From Forficula auricularia (taxonomy: Eukaryota; Arthropoda; Insecta; Dermaptera; Forficulidae), in contig JALMQS010000828.1 of NCBI GenBank assembly GCA_024734495.1, positions 1-64,000 on the forward strand: a DNA stretch of 64,000 nt, written 5' to 3'. Of this stretch, positions 1-11,436 are shown piece by piece. The position numbers and the translations under genes were made by a program. Each line of letters opens with the position of its first letter. The first letter of the stretch is position 1. The notes under the pieces are model-generated. The model worked only from the letters and a program-made list of their open reading frames with translations, was not told the DNA's origin and did not search any database.

Positions 1-235
1 TTATAAAAAAATTAAAAGCGACTTCAGAAAAATTAAATGTAACAAATAAAATAATAAAACTCAAAAATAAAATAAAATACACTAAAAGGTATAAAATCTT
101 AATCTAATTTAATTTCAACTAAACGACGAAATATTAACATGAAATTAATTTTGAAGTCGGTGCCAAACATATACATTTTATGAATCGAACTCGACGGATT
201 TTACTTGATACGTTTGGCAGGTACTCTCGCTTATA
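1..235. repeat. Partial GACTTC foldback element
   Basis: Left-truncated copy of a palindromic repeat also found at 33556-34300, 41705-42660 and 44155-44950. Shared landmarks, in order, are a short GACTTC block, a stretch reading ACTAAAAGGTATAAAAT, ACTAAACGACGAAATATTAACATG, and a GCACTCGACGG-like spacer. Only one arm lies in the window. No coding potential is seen. Confidence 0.7.
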
Positions 236-240
236 TAGGT

Positions 241-338
241 AATTTCAAATATTTATAAGTACTTCCAAATATTCCCAAGTACTTCCAAAATACTTCCAAA
301 GAGGTGTACACCTACTTCCAATCGCGGATCACCCCTCG
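241..338 (+). repeat. Short copy of minisatellite-bearing MITE
   Basis: Four to five degenerate copies of a unit of about 20 bp (CTTCCAAATATTTCCAAGTA type), followed by the family's right end, GTGTACACCTACTTCCAATC and CACCCCTCG. The left terminal inverted repeat seen in the full copies (48613, 59241) is missing here. Confidence 0.7.
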
Positions 339-865
339 ATTAATACTATATGTTTTCTGTGCATAACAGCTATGTTATATGTTGAGATGAAAATGAACCA
401 CTTCATGCCAAGGTACTTGTTTCACAGAAAAACAAATATATTTATTAGAAAGACTGAAGATAAAGCTCAAGCATTCAAAATTATAGTCTCTATCCTCTAT
501 CAAATAAAATTAGGTATATATTAGTAAATGTTTTATTTCATTGGTTTCCTCTTAAAAATCAACAAAGCTCCTACCCTCGGCAATAAATTTATTTATTTAT
601 TTAGCTCCCCTTGCCCCCCCCCTTAACTAAGCGCAATAGGCCGAGGAATAAAGATTTATTTATTATTTATTTAAACGGGGTCCTAGACGATCAATCATAC
701 TTGACACATTTTGATCAAAAGATTGACCGACTAAGGCCTCCTTTAGAATTTTCCAATAATATAGAAACCTCAAAATCTCGATCACAAATTCCACTCTCAC
801 TTGGTCGCTTTTAAATTTAATAACTTTCAAGGAGATAGGTGTTGGTTCTAGGTGAAACATTTTAA
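339..865. other. No gene recognised
   Basis: AT-rich DNA. A 67-codon ORF at 611-814 has no recognisable motif and sits in low-complexity sequence. The last 40 bases (about 825-865) match the terminal block of the foldback family (GGTGTTGGTTCTAGGTGAAACAT). Confidence 0.5.
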
Positions 866-1973
866 TCTATATACGTATATAAAATTAAGGTTTTGTCTGT
901 ACATTGATCCAAATCACGCCAAATTTTGGTTGCACACGTTTCAAGCAAAGTTATGAACGAAAACACCCTCAACAAAATTCCTGTCTGTCTGTATGTATGT
1001 GTCTGTTTCAGTGGTTTCCAAAAAGTTGCTCATGATTCACGTAAAAACGGCTGAAGGGATTATTATGTAATTTCATATTTTCATCAGATGTCTTCTAACT
1101 TACGTTTTTAGCTATAATATAGCTTATATTATAACGTTTTGATATTTTGACCCCAGAAGGGGGTTTAGGGGGCCCACGAATGAAAATTATCAAATACCTC
1201 CTAAACTATTAACCCTACGGCAAATTTTATGATAGACAAAGTTGTAGGGGATGTGATTTCTGACAACTTTTATTTTAAAAAATTTCCCCAAAAAACCACC
1301 TAAAAAAAAAGGGGGGGGGGGGAGGGTGAAAAAATGTAAATTCTTGTCCTTGGAGCAAACTCAACCAAATTTTGTATACATAATCTCTGGGCCTCTAGAG
1401 AGCTAGAAATGCAAAAACTAACCACCGAAAATGGGGGGGAGGGTCAATAAATGAAAATTCTTTCTCTTGGGCCAAACTCAACCAAATTTTGTATACATAA
1501 TCTGTTGGTCACTATAGAAGGCTAGAAATGCAAAAACTGGGTGCGGGGGTGAATGGGGGTGGGGTGAGGAGTGAAGCGGAGTAGGGTGGGGTGCAGGGAG
1601 TGGTGCGGGGTGGACTCCAGGAGTTATAGCGGGGGTGGGGTTCAGGGGGCTAGGCGGGGTGTGGTGCGCAAAGTTGGAGGGCACGGGGTGGGGTCCGAGG
1701 TGGGTGGGGTTCGGGTGGTGGTGTGGTGGCGGGGGTTGGGAACGGGTGCATTGTGCGAGGGTGGGGGGTGCTTGAGGGGTTTTTGGGGTGGGGTGGGGGT
1801 GAGGGGGTTAGGGTGCGGAATGGAGTGGTAGTGTGGGGGCGGGGTGGGGGTGCTAGGTGGGTTTCGGGGGGTGTGGGGGTGTGAGTGGGGGTCAGGGTGG
1901 GGGTTCGATGGATGGGGTCAGGGGCGTGCCCCTGGTTAGTAAAAGAGCCGCCGAAGGCGGGCCTTGCAGCTAG
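866..1973 (+). mobile_element. Non-autonomous Helitron, copy 1
   Basis: Starts with TC (TCTATATACGTATATAAAA) after an A and ends with CTAG before a T, the Helitron rule. A GC hairpin (CCGCC-GAA-GGCGG) lies about 12 bases before the end. There are no terminal inverted repeats or target duplication. The interior holds about 110-bp repeat units (1290-1530) and a strongly G-skewed, GT-rich tract (1535-1940). No Rep/helicase ORF is present, so it is non-autonomous. Confidence 0.75.
1535..1940 (+). repeat. G-rich simple tract inside Helitron
   Basis: About 400 bp in which the plus strand is dominated by runs of G separated by T, C or GA; the other strand reads as Pro/His-rich nonsense ORFs. Similar tracts occupy the same place in the Helitron copies at 3295-3520, 14570-14660, 14935-15050 and 47515-47880. 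Many G3+ runs make G-quadruplex formation plausible. Confidence 0.8.
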
Positions 1974-2258
1974 TATAATAATAAAACTTGAACAAGATGC
2001 AAGGTAGGTTTCACAAAAAAAGAAATAAAACAAAAGTTAGTTTTAAATTGCTTTTAAATTTGGCGTCTGGAATTGCTAGAGTAGGTGAGTTAGTCGCGGG
2101 AGAGTTGTAGCCCTGGGGGCGACCGTTACCAAAGAGACCAGTACACAAATTGAACCGATGTCATTCTGCTTGTTCACGCGTTTGATTTGAATTAATAACA
2201 ACCGAATTAATCTTCTAATTTAGACATAGAATTCTAATTTCATTGATTTCAAATTAAA

Positions 2259-5200
2259 ATGCGTGGTATAGTAAGGAGTTTAAGTTTCACATTTCTTAGC
2301 GAGAGACGTTGGCCTCAAGAGACGACAGATAATGCAGAAAATACCTTTCGAGAAGTGCAACGGCAACCGCCCCAGGTGTCCTCTACTCGATTCCAGGTGC
2401 AAAATATAATATTAAACAAAACATCATTTCTTCTTTGAGTTAAATGTGATCAATTCAGATTGGTTTTATATTATTTTATTATTTATAATTTAAATAAAAT
2501 TAATTAGTTACCTTGATTATGAAATTATTATCTATTATTATGTATCTTTACTTTTATTTATTTTATTCATATTTATTAATTTACAAAAGAAAATAATTCA
2601 TTGAGCATATAATTCATAAATAAATATCTAATTTTCAAATCTCAACCAAAACATTCTGTGAAATTCTGTTAATTTAACTTGGCTACTCACTAGATTTTAC
2701 TATTTTTTCGAACTTGGCCTGTTTTTTCACAGAATGTTTTGGTTGAGATTTCTTTTCTTTTTGTAAGCTATGAGGAAGGCCGTTGGTCCAAAGTGCTAGA
2801 ATTTTTATTTTTGACCCCACCCCCATTTTGGGTGGTTAGATTTTGCATTTCTAGCCTTCAGGGGGCCCACAGAATATGTATATAAAATTTGGTTAAGTTT
2901 GATCCAACGGGCTAGAATTTTCATTTTTGACCTCACCCCCCATTTTGAAGGGGTTGAAAGATATAAAGTTTGGAATATTGGAATTTTTCTAGCAGGCGAA
3001 ATTTTATGATGCTGGAATGATTGGAAGTACCCTATAGGTTTTGATAACCTGTCAGTGAGTGAGTGAGTGCCAAAATTATCTATTTTCTCAGGTCCATATC
3101 TCACAATCTATTTAAGCTATATTATTGAAATTTGGTACTCTCTCCCAAGATAGATTACATAATTACATGTGTATAATTTCAGCTCTGTATCTCAAATGAA
3201 TTCCGAGCTGGAGGGGGCTCGAAATTGGCTCGAAATGGTTCATGTAAATAACGTACAGCGTGTACGGCCAAGCTAATGCTAGAAATGCAAAAACTGGGGG
3301 TGCGGGGGTGCGGTGCAGGGTGCCCGGCGGGTGTGGAGGTGGAATGGGTGGGAAGGGTGCAGGGTGGGTGCGGAGGTGGAATGGGGATGGAGGGTGGGGT
3401 TCGGGAGTGGAATGCAGGGGGCCCGGGTCGGGAGGGAAATGCAGGGGTGGGTTGCAGGGGGCCCGGGTTGGGTCTGGAGGTGGAGGGTGGCGAAGTGGGG
3501 TGGGGTGGGGGTCCAGGGCCGTAGCTTCCTGGACTTCGGCGGGCTTCTCAGCTAGTTTTCAATAAAAACTCAATTGAAAAGGTATATTTAATGAGGCTCC
3601 TTTTATATGATATGTACATAACTGATAAGAAATGCTCAAGTTATAAAACTTGACCGTTTTTATTTTTATGATATAATGCTAATTTTACACCAATTTTCAC
3701 CAATTTATATTAAAATCCGCCTTTTAATATTTATGTAAAATATTGATATTAGACTGAAAATGAAAACAAAGCCTTCGAAACTATAATCACAACAAAATTT
3801 CATATAATGTTATTTTTTATATTTAACTACATATAATTATATTTTGTATTTTTTACTTTAGTAATGCATTCACTTTCGGGAAGTTCATTTTTCGAAATCT
3901 TCTATCTCCATATTAATTTCTCTCGGACACTCTCCTATTTGATGCCCCTAAAATAAAGAAACCTACTTTAGAAAAATAAAATGGTTTTTGTGGGCTTTGA
4001 GTCAAAACTCACTTGAAAATTTAAATTCTGTGTACTGCTTGAAAGTTGTAGGTGGTTTTTATTTTTCCTTAAAAAACATTCCTAGTTTTTTAAAATTGCC
4101 CTGCTTAGCAAGTATTACTTACTAGTTCTGTTAAGTATTTTTTTTATCTCAATTGAATCATTGTGAACGAACTAATTTGAAAGTGGAAAATTGCAGTATG
4201 ATTGTAGAACACACTCCATTTGATTAATAGGTATATCATTTACAATAATACTTGTTTTATACCTTTTGTAATAATTATTTTTATTTTTAGAGTATCCGAG
4301 CTTCAAGGCGCAGAATTTCGGCAGCAGTAGCTTCTTCTCTTCCTGACTTTCTGCAAGACAAGCGATTCGACGAGGCGCACGAAGAATTGTTAACCATTGA
4401 TCGAATTCGATTATGCCCAAGTATGTATAAGATTTAATTAATTAAACAAAAAATAAATAATTAGTCAGCAATTAACAGAAAATCATATCATCTTATTTGT
4501 TTGATCTAATTATCATCATCACCTCATCGAGTATAAGACTATATATCAAGTCCTAAGACTTGATTGTCCCAACCACCAAACTACTATATACTATGTCAAA
4601 CAAATAAATTATACTTTCAAAATTCATCTGTAATGAGAATTCGTCCCTTATTAAGGAATAAATTTATTGTATATACAGTGGCGTAACCAGAAAATTCTCA
4701 TGGGGATTAATCCTCAAAACAAAATATTTAGTGGGAATTTTTTTTATTAAAACAAATAGGTACTTCAAGAAATTAAAAAAGAACATAATTCTTTATTAAA
4801 TATATTACCCCAGTATATAGGGTGTTTTAGCTTACATTAATTGCGGGAAAATATTTTTTTTTCTAGGATCGTTTGGTATGGGGTGGGTATGATATATTTT
4901 TGGATCCCCATTAAAAATCGAAGTACTGGACCAATTTCGCATTTTTTTTAAACGACGCGAAATTTTGTCCTCTTTAATTTACTATAGGATGGTTATTGAT
5001 AAAATATGGACCGCTTTCGAGTTATAAGCGAAAAACTGGAAAAAGTCCGAAAATTTCGAGGGGTTTTTCCACCACCAAAACTTGTCCTCCAACACTTTCG
5101 AGGTCGCAAAATTAGATTTAACGATCCTAGAAAAAAAATATTTTCCCACAATTAATGTAAGCTGAACCATTTTTTGGATCCTCTATATACTGGGCTATAT

Positions 5201-8200
5201 GAAATATATTTAATTACTGTTAGTTTGCCATAAGAAACGGTTTGTCATTGCCGTTTCTCATCCCATGGGGGGGGGGCACTCGCATTTCTCAGCCGACGAT
5301 ATGTTTAGATAAATTAATTATATTTTAGCATTGAAAAAGTGGATAAATAATAGAGAACCTTGGATTTTTTGGTAATATGCTTTTATATTAATGGCCAGTT
5401 GTATGTCGGTTGGTAAACTCTTTTTAAGCGTTGGCAAAGGGTAAAGCCTTAGAATTCACCTCGTGCCCGATGGGATGGTCAATCAGATGAAAGTGCCTAT
5501 CACGTTGACAAAGGGTAAAACCTTAAAATTTTACCTTGTGTGATGAAGAGTGCCTGTCATCGGATTGGCCATCCCACCGGGCACAAGGTGAATTTTAAGG
5601 TTTTACCCTTTGTCAACGTTTAAAAAGAGTTTACCAACCGACATACAACTGGCCCTAAGTGAGAGTCCAACCCGCATACCCGAAATTATGATATAATATC
5701 AATATAATAATATATTGAAATATCAAATTAGTTCATATCTGTAGATGACAAAGGGAGAATGGATGAATTTGTGAATTTTTTCATAATAACCGCACCTGAA
5801 CTCTAGCAGCTACAAAAATCACCTAAAATTGCTCATTTTGGCGCTCTCTCATCCCTTCATTTTAAAGTTAATTAAAAAAAAACAAAAAAAAACTTAATTC
5901 TATCTAAAGAGATATCTCTATAGGGATACCTTTACACCAATGCTTATTAAAGTAGTGAGCCGCGGACCCCTAGGGGGCCATGGATTACCCGCAGGGGGGC
6001 CGCGAAAAGTCGCAAATATAACAAATAAATAAATAATGACCTTTATTATCCAATACAAAAATACAATAAATGTTTTACAATTACAAAAAAAACTTCGACC
6101 TCGAGGCCCGAAAGCCTCACCATCGAATGTCCATTATTTTTAATTTATTACATATTTTTCTCACTCCTTATTTTGGTAAGGGAAAAAATTGATAAAAAAC
6201 CCCATATACTTTTTATTTTTAACATAAAAAAAAAGAAAAAAAAACACAAAAACAAAACAAAATGAATGATGATGAAATGAAGAGCACTAAATGAGAAATG
6301 AAGTGTCACATCCGGTATAGTTCGTTAATTAGAGGGTTGAGACTTGATTGCGCATTATTTTCGAATTTTTTAACTATTTTCTAGGTTTTCTTTTAGAGAA
6401 GTCATGTTTAGTCCGATTCTTATTATTATGGTTGTTGATTCCAGGTGGAGGAATGGTCATTTTTCTTAATGTTTGCAAATATAACAAATAAATTAATATT
6501 GTTAAATAAGTACATTTTTATAAATAGTTTTTTAACCAATCTGAATAAAAAAAAATAGGGGGGTCGGATAGGCTAAGCGGTAGCGTGTCATCCTGCTAAC
6601 CAAGTGGACCCGGGTTCGAATCCGGCTCGAGGCATCCGGCTAATTTAAACGGGGACAAATTTAAATAAAATAAATAGTATCGTAAATGGCTTATGGCTCA
6701 AAAAGGCCGAAAAGCCAAAAAAAAAATAGGGGGCCGTGAGATATTGGCTTGGGTTCCAAGTGGGCCGCGACTTCAAAAAGTTTAAGAAGCACTGCCTTTT
6801 TTTTTTTTTTTTTTTTTTGGCTTTTCGGCCTTTCTAGCCATAAGCCTAATTACGATACTAGTTATATTTTTTTTTTTTTTAAATTTGTCTCTACCCCCGG
6901 GGGTCAGATTTTAGCTGGATGCCTCGAGTCGGATTCGAACCCGGGTCCCCTGGTTAGCTCGCTGTCACGCTACCGCCTAGCCTATCTGACCCCCCTAGCA
7001 CTGCCTTACACCCACAATAAAATATGTTTTTTATTTTCTACCACACAAAAATTCGACTCTCCAAAGTAATCATTCGATTAACATTTTTAATATGATTTTA
7101 GATTTCAGGGAAAATGAATACATATTTTGTAAATTTTAAGTTTGTATCATGTTTAGTTTACGAACTGTAATTCTATGACATACAGACAGACTTTGTATTG
7201 ACACTGATAGGGGTCCTGTTTTATTTTTGAACGGAACCATAAAATTGTTGAGAGACCTATTCATACAAAATTGAAATGCATTTTATTTATTTTTTTGACA
7301 ACAATTAAATAATTTTTTAGCGGCTGCGAGATCCAAATCGAAGGCAACGATTGAATGAAGACCCTTCCGATATTACACCCGGTTCTACCCCATTAAAAGA
7401 AGCAAGAGCTCGCCGTATTCTTGGTCGCACTCCAACCAAATTGTATAGTCCTTTCGGTATTGAAACTCCAAGACGACGCACGCCAAGGTAATTATTTTTT
7501 TATAAACTTTAATTCATCAATTTAAAATAATTTTTCTTCCTTTTTTTTCCTGCTGTATACAACATTCAATCATTTAATGACCTCTTTTATGGTAACTCTA
7601 AACAACTCCTGAATTTTTTCTTTTCACGATGGGAGAGCAAATCCTGAATTAAAATAAACTGATGCGGCCATCCACATGACTTTACCATACGCTTGGCCCC
7701 TCTCTTATATTTAATATTTAGGAGGCGAGAGTCAATAAATGAAAATCTAGACCCTTTGACCAAACTTTTAGTCTTCTGTGGGACCACTGATTATGTATAC
7801 AATATTTGGATGAGTTTGGTTCAAGGGCCTAGATTTAGATTAGAGTATAGAATACTTATTAGAGATTAAAGATTATATATTTATATCTTATTTAACACGT
7901 TTAAATATGTCAGATGGGTTCGCATCTCACAGGTGAGCCAGATGGCCCGGATTGCTGTTACTGGCACTCGGGTTCGATTCCCGAGGGTAGGAAAAACAAC
8001 CCGTCTGACATATAATTAAAAATAATTCAATAATTTTTTGACCCCCCCCCCCCCAATTTTGGCCCCATAAATATATAATAAGCTTTTTCGTTATTATTCG
8101 TTTATTTTATAGAATATTTCATTTTTCTTGCTTTTTTTAGTTTGAATATCTTATAATTTTAATTTTTAAACCCCTCCTTAATTTTTGATCCTATTTCAAC

Positions 8201-9503
8201 CAAAATCCAATCAGATCTTAATCTCAATATAGGTACCAAAACTATATATGTTATTTATTATGAAATTTCGTTTTGATATTCAGACTAGTTTTCTAAGCCT
8301 CCACAAAAATTTAGTAACGTACTAACAGACATTTTGACAAAACAGTAATATTAACTATATCTCGAAAAATATAATTTTTTCGATGTTCACTTATTAGGCT
8401 TTTTTGAAGACCAAAGTGCTAAGGTTTCGCCTAATTTTTTCAGATGTTTTTGGAATTTTTCGAAAAAACGAACCAAAAAAACACTTTTTTCATGCACGAT
8501 TACAATACTTGACCATATTGTAAAGTAAAAACATAACAGGAATGCTCATGTTTCTAAAAAATGCCTATATTTTTTTTATGAAAATGATGAGAGAAGGAGT
8601 TACACCAAAAAGGTGCAATGCCTAAAGGCCTGGGTTGGCCCCTCCATCGTGAAAAGAAGAAGAAAGAATGTTATGGTCTGGGCGGGGGTTGAAGGTATCT
8701 GTGGATACGGGTCTTAAATAGCTGAAGGTTATAAGTCGAGGGAAAGATGGTGGCAGGGAGCGAGTTCCAGTCTCTGGAGGTCATAGGGATAAAAGCGTTG
8801 GCGAAAGCGCTTGTTCGACTTTTATCCAATTTGACAGCAAAGGGGTGCTGAGCGTTTGAAAACCGCGTGTTTCTCGTAAAGAGGGCATTAGGGGGATAAT
8901 TGATTTCAGCTCGACTGAACAGACACCGTGATAGTATCTGTAGTACAGGGAAAGGGGAGAAACGGTTCTTCGGTGAGCCAGGGAGTCGAGTGAGTTGGTT
9001 AGAGCCGGGTCTCCTATTAGTTTAATTGCTCGCTTCTGAATTGCATCCAGAGTAGCAAGAGAATGCTTGGAGGCACCCCTCCACAGATGAGAGCCATATT
9101 CAAGACAGGGACGAATTTGATCCTTATACAGTATAAGATGTTGACTGGGAGTATAACAGCGTCTAGACCTAAATAGGAGACCAAGCTTGCGCGCTGCAGC
9201 TTTAGCAGTGGTTGAGATATGGTCATTCCATGAAAAGGTCAGACCCTAGAGTTACGCCTAGCATTGAAATTTTATCCCTGAATTCTAGTAAGTTTGAGTC
9301 GAATATATATTTTGATTATATTCTATATTGCTTTTCTTTATAGGATGCGATCGTCTTTTCACTCTCCAGGACGCAACAGGGTTCGAGTTTCGACTCCAAA
9401 CTCTGCCTCTCCAGGATGGCATCGAAAACGAAACCGACCTCCCCTCGACACTTCATCCAAGATCAAAAATGCTGTGCGAAGAAGCCTTCGCCTTAAGCAA
9501 TAA
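2259..9503 (+). CDS. Spliced gene for Arg-rich SP/TP-rich protein (unrecognised)
   Basis: I do not recognise the family. Four exons fit: 2259-2396 (ATG, in-frame stop upstream at 2244, donor CAG/GTGCAA), 4291-4420 (acceptor TTTTTAG, donor GTATGT), 7321-7487 (acceptor TTTTTTAG, donor AAG/GTAATT) and 9344-9503 (acceptor TTTATAG, stop TAA). Exons 1-2 join in phase 0 and exons 3-4 in phase 2. Exon 2 leaves one base while exon 3 is open only from its first base, so a small exon is probably missing between them or exons 1-2 belong elsewhere. The coding parts give roughly 195 residues. Exons 3-4 are very basic and carry nine SP/TP sites in about 107 residues (for example RTPTKLYSPFG), ending RRSLRLKQ. 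This suggests a nuclear, proline-directed-kinase substrate such as a cell-cycle or chromatin protein (inference). An alternative donor at 2375/2376 keeps frame. Introns are full of transposons. Confidence 0.6.
2637..2751. mobile_element. 115-bp MITE with 27-bp inverted repeats
   Basis: Perfect inverted arms at 2637-2663 and 2725-2751 (core CTCAACCAAAACATTCTGTG) around a 61-bp AT-rich centre. No target duplication is clear. It lies in intron 1 of the 2259-9503 gene. Confidence 0.7.
2798..2960 (-). repeat. Copies of ~110-bp TE module, minus strand
   Basis: Two degenerate units of the repeat that on its sense strand reads ACCAAATTTTGTATACATAA, then a CTAGAAATGCAAAAACTAAC-like block and a run of G. 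The same units occur inside Helitrons and inside the ACTTTACCATACA element family. Confidence 0.65.
3270..3555 (+). mobile_element. Helitron 3' fragment
   Basis: Begins at a CTAGAAATGCAAAAACTGGG block, continues as a G-rich tract and ends with a CTTCGGCGGG hairpin arm and CTAG before TTT. No 5' TC terminus of the family is visible upstream, so it is a fragment or a diverged copy. ORFs called in it are G-rich noise. Confidence 0.6.
3556..4290. other. Intronic, nothing recognised
   Basis: AT-rich sequence between a Helitron tail and exon 2 of the 2259-9503 gene. I see no ORF, repeat arm or RNA gene that I can support. The antisense ORF at 4172-4420 is a shadow of exon 2. Confidence 0.5.
4809..5194. 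mobile_element. 386-bp inverted-repeat element
   Basis: Outer terminal repeats CCCAGTATATAG/CTATATACTGGG and long inner arms: TTACATTAATTG...TCTAGGATCGTT at 4829-4873 matched in reverse at 5119-5163. The interior (TTGTCCTCTTTAATTTACTA and nearby) recurs at 19140-19300, so both come from one repeat family. Confidence 0.65.
5392..5655. mobile_element. Harbinger-like MITE
   Basis: Inverted arms of about 95 bp starting GGCCAGTTGTATGTCGG and ending in the complement, flanked by TAA on both sides (5389-5391 and 5656-5658). A TWA target duplication with GGCC-type ends is the PIF/Harbinger pattern. No transposase is present. Confidence 0.6.
5938..6794. mobile_element. Non-autonomous hAT element with SINE inserted
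   Basis: Left end CAATGCTTATTAAAGTAGTG and right end reading AAGTTTAAGAAGCACTG are imperfect inverted repeats, with GGGCCGCGA blocks just inside both ends, typical of hAT elements. The 8-bp target duplication is CTTTACAC at 5930-5937 and CCTTACAC at 7004-7011, one mismatch. The right copy was displaced by a later SINE at 6798-6996. A SINE at about 6558-6720 lies inside. No transposase ORF. Confidence 0.65.
6558..6720 (+). mobile_element. tRNA-derived SINE copy 1
   Basis: The tRNA-like head holds an A-box-like TAGGCTAAGCGGTAGCG and a perfect B box GGTTCGAATCC. The body reads ACAAATTTAAATAAAATAAA and TGGCTTATGGCTC, then GGCCGAAAAGCC and a poly-A tail. A flanking AAAAAAAATAGGGG at both sides is a likely target duplication. 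Confidence 0.75.
6798..6996 (-). mobile_element. tRNA-derived SINE copy 2
   Basis: Inverted copy of the same SINE family: poly-T (poly-A tail) at 6798 onward, body, then a head with B box GGTTCGAATCC on the minus strand. The exact 10-bp target duplication AGCACTGCCT is at 6788-6797 and 6997-7006. It inserted at the right edge of the hAT element and split that element's target duplication. Confidence 0.8.
7905..8014 (+). mobile_element. tRNA-like element with inverted ends
   Basis: Ends ATATGTCAGA(T)GGGTT and AACCCGTCTGACATAT are inverted repeats. Between them is a tRNA-like core with AGGTGAGCCAGATGGC and a perfect T-arm, CTCGGG-TTCGATT-CCCGAG, containing the B box. Sister copies are at 16177-16286 (minus) and 16513-16610 (plus). 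Confidence 0.65.
8160..8530 (-). repeat. ACTTTACCATACA-family fragment
   Basis: Reverse-strand copy of the element found intact at 17232-17864, 39070-39885 and 51056-51713: TGCACGATTACAATACTTGACC, then TTTTTCGATGTTCACTTATT and the AACAGACATTTTGACAAAAC block. Ends are eroded. Confidence 0.65.
8590..9245 (-). pseudogene. LINE reverse-transcriptase C-terminal fragment
   Basis: Read on the minus strand this is the C-terminal part of a CR1/Jockey-type non-LTR retrotransposon ORF2. Visible blocks in order: W-N-D-H-I near 9225, AAARKLG, the LYKDQIRPCLEYGSHLW block near 9090-9140, IQKRAIKLI, a YYRYYHG block, and SRDWNSLP near the 3' end. A frameshift lies before the last block (around 8800). The 5' part is missing. 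It sits in intron 3 of the 2259-9503 gene. Confidence 0.8.
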
Positions 9504-9881
9504 ACATCAGGATTTTTCTTTTCATTAGTTCACTGTATACTATAGATCTTAAGTTTCTATTTCTATCTTATTTGCACTGTCTTTCATTTTATTTTAATTG
9601 ATATTTCCAAAGTATTCTTTTATTTTTTAATTAAATCAACGTCGCCAGTTATTATTTTATATTATTTATATAAATATTTAAATTTAGGTTTTTTATTGAT
9701 ACCAAATATTTAAACGTGATTGTACATAAATATATTTATGTTATTTAACCTAATACTAACAAAGCATAGACTGAGTAAATAAGGCTTCCACAGACAGTAT
9801 TTTTTCATGAAATATATTAAATATTTACACATATTTACTTACTCATTTGGATTTCTATATTTTCAATTTTAGATTACTTAA

Positions 9882-10591
9882 GGTAGTTGTTTTACCATAT
9901 GGGTTTTCTTAGAATTTTTATGAAATTTAGAGTGATTTTTATTGAAATACTTCTGCATCGATTGGTGGCAAAACGATATTTATAAACAATATAGCTCAGG
10001 AGATATTAAATTCCAAAAATAGAGTTTTTCAGACTCTTATACATTGCACTATATGGGATATTGGAAAGTTTACATACATATTTAATTATAAATAAGAAAC
10101 TCTTCTTACCATTGTTATAAAAAACTAAACCAACATTAAACAATAACTAATACATTTTTTAAGAAAATTTTAATTCATAGTTACAACATAGTTTCTGAGA
10201 TAATAATGAATAAATAATGAAAAATGTATAATGAAAAATTTACACTAAAAACAAGCTGGCAACAGTGAATGTATTTAACCTAAAAAGTGGGTTAACTTCA
10301 GTACTTTTTTGACGTTTTTTCACTTCAGTCATTGTAGCAACAGTTTTCAATCGCTTATTAAGAACTTTTTGATTTATAATTCGACCTTTATTATGTATTT
10401 TATCTGTCATTTCTATGATAAAAATATTCAAGCTCAGACAATGTTGCCAGATTTGTCAAACGAGCACGGGATTGGCTATAAATGGTACATAAACAGCAAA
10501 AAAATTTGGGCTTATGAATTATGAATCCTTATTGTCTGTTCTATATACCCTAGCATTAACTTTTTGCTAGTATTGTCGCGAAACAACTACC
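9882..10591. mobile_element. TTAA-target MITE, copy 1 (710 bp)
   Basis: Flanked by TTAA at 9878-9881 and 10592-10595, with ends GGTAGTTGTTT and AACAACTACC as inverted repeats. TTAA duplication is the piggyBac hallmark, although the end does not start with the usual CCC. No transposase. Two further copies of nearly the same length are at 11437 and 23060. Confidence 0.75.
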
Positions 10592-10595
10592 TTAA

Positions 10596-11436
10596 ATCCT
10601 GAGATAGATATTTTTTAAATACATTTATGTTTTTTTTTTCTTTTAATATCTAAAACATTAGATTCAAAAGCTTGTTATTAAATAGAATTCAATTTATTAA
10701 TTCTTTACAAATTTTTAATTATGGTTTGCATATGAAAAAACCGACTGTAATTTTGTGCCAGTTAATTTACTAATAATAAAAATATGTATTATTTTTTATT
10801 ATGAAATGATGTAAATCATTTGAAAAACCTAAGATAGAATTTACTCACAAAGCATTATACAATTTTATATATCTATATGTGTAAGTCAGTATTTTATAAT
10901 ATTTTACTATTTTTTTAATTTTAATTTACATTTATTTGTTCGAACGATTTTTACTTAAGTATATTGGCGAAAATCACAATAGTCGTGTCATCCATGATAT
11001 ATGGAATTAATAATTATATTCAAAATTACTTCCTAAAATATTCATTGGCAATTGCTTGAATTAACGGGAATAAAAAAGTACACAAACATATTCTTATGGG
11101 TAAAAGTTTTTGTCCCTGTTAACCATTATTTCTAGCGTCTACTAATTTTCGCCAATAAACCCATATTTAAGATATTTATATATACAGATGAATCTCATAC
11201 ATATTCCTAACGCTAATTAAATGAAATTAATTTTCTTTGCTACATAATTGTATTCAGAAAATTCCATCATTTGGCTAGTTCGGGTTAAATATAAAAAGGG
11301 GAGATTTAGAATATACAGATTATTACTTTCATATTTATATTCTATAGAATATAATGGGGAAGTATTGCGATGGCCATTCTGGGTTTTTAAAAATCCTTTC
11401 AAATGACGAAATCAAGAGCTAAAATAAATTGTTTAA
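10596..11436. other. No gene recognised
   Basis: AT-rich spacer between two copies of the TTAA element. The segment near 11338-11375 resembles one at 57735-57780 (AGAATATAATG, GAAGTATTGCGATGGCCA), a fragment of another repeat family. No supported ORF. Confidence 0.5.

Noticed and set aside
1478..2033. Pro/His-rich and Gly/Arg-rich ORFs
   Set aside because: They come from the G-rich tract of a Helitron; the same happens at 3260-3565 and 47495-47928.
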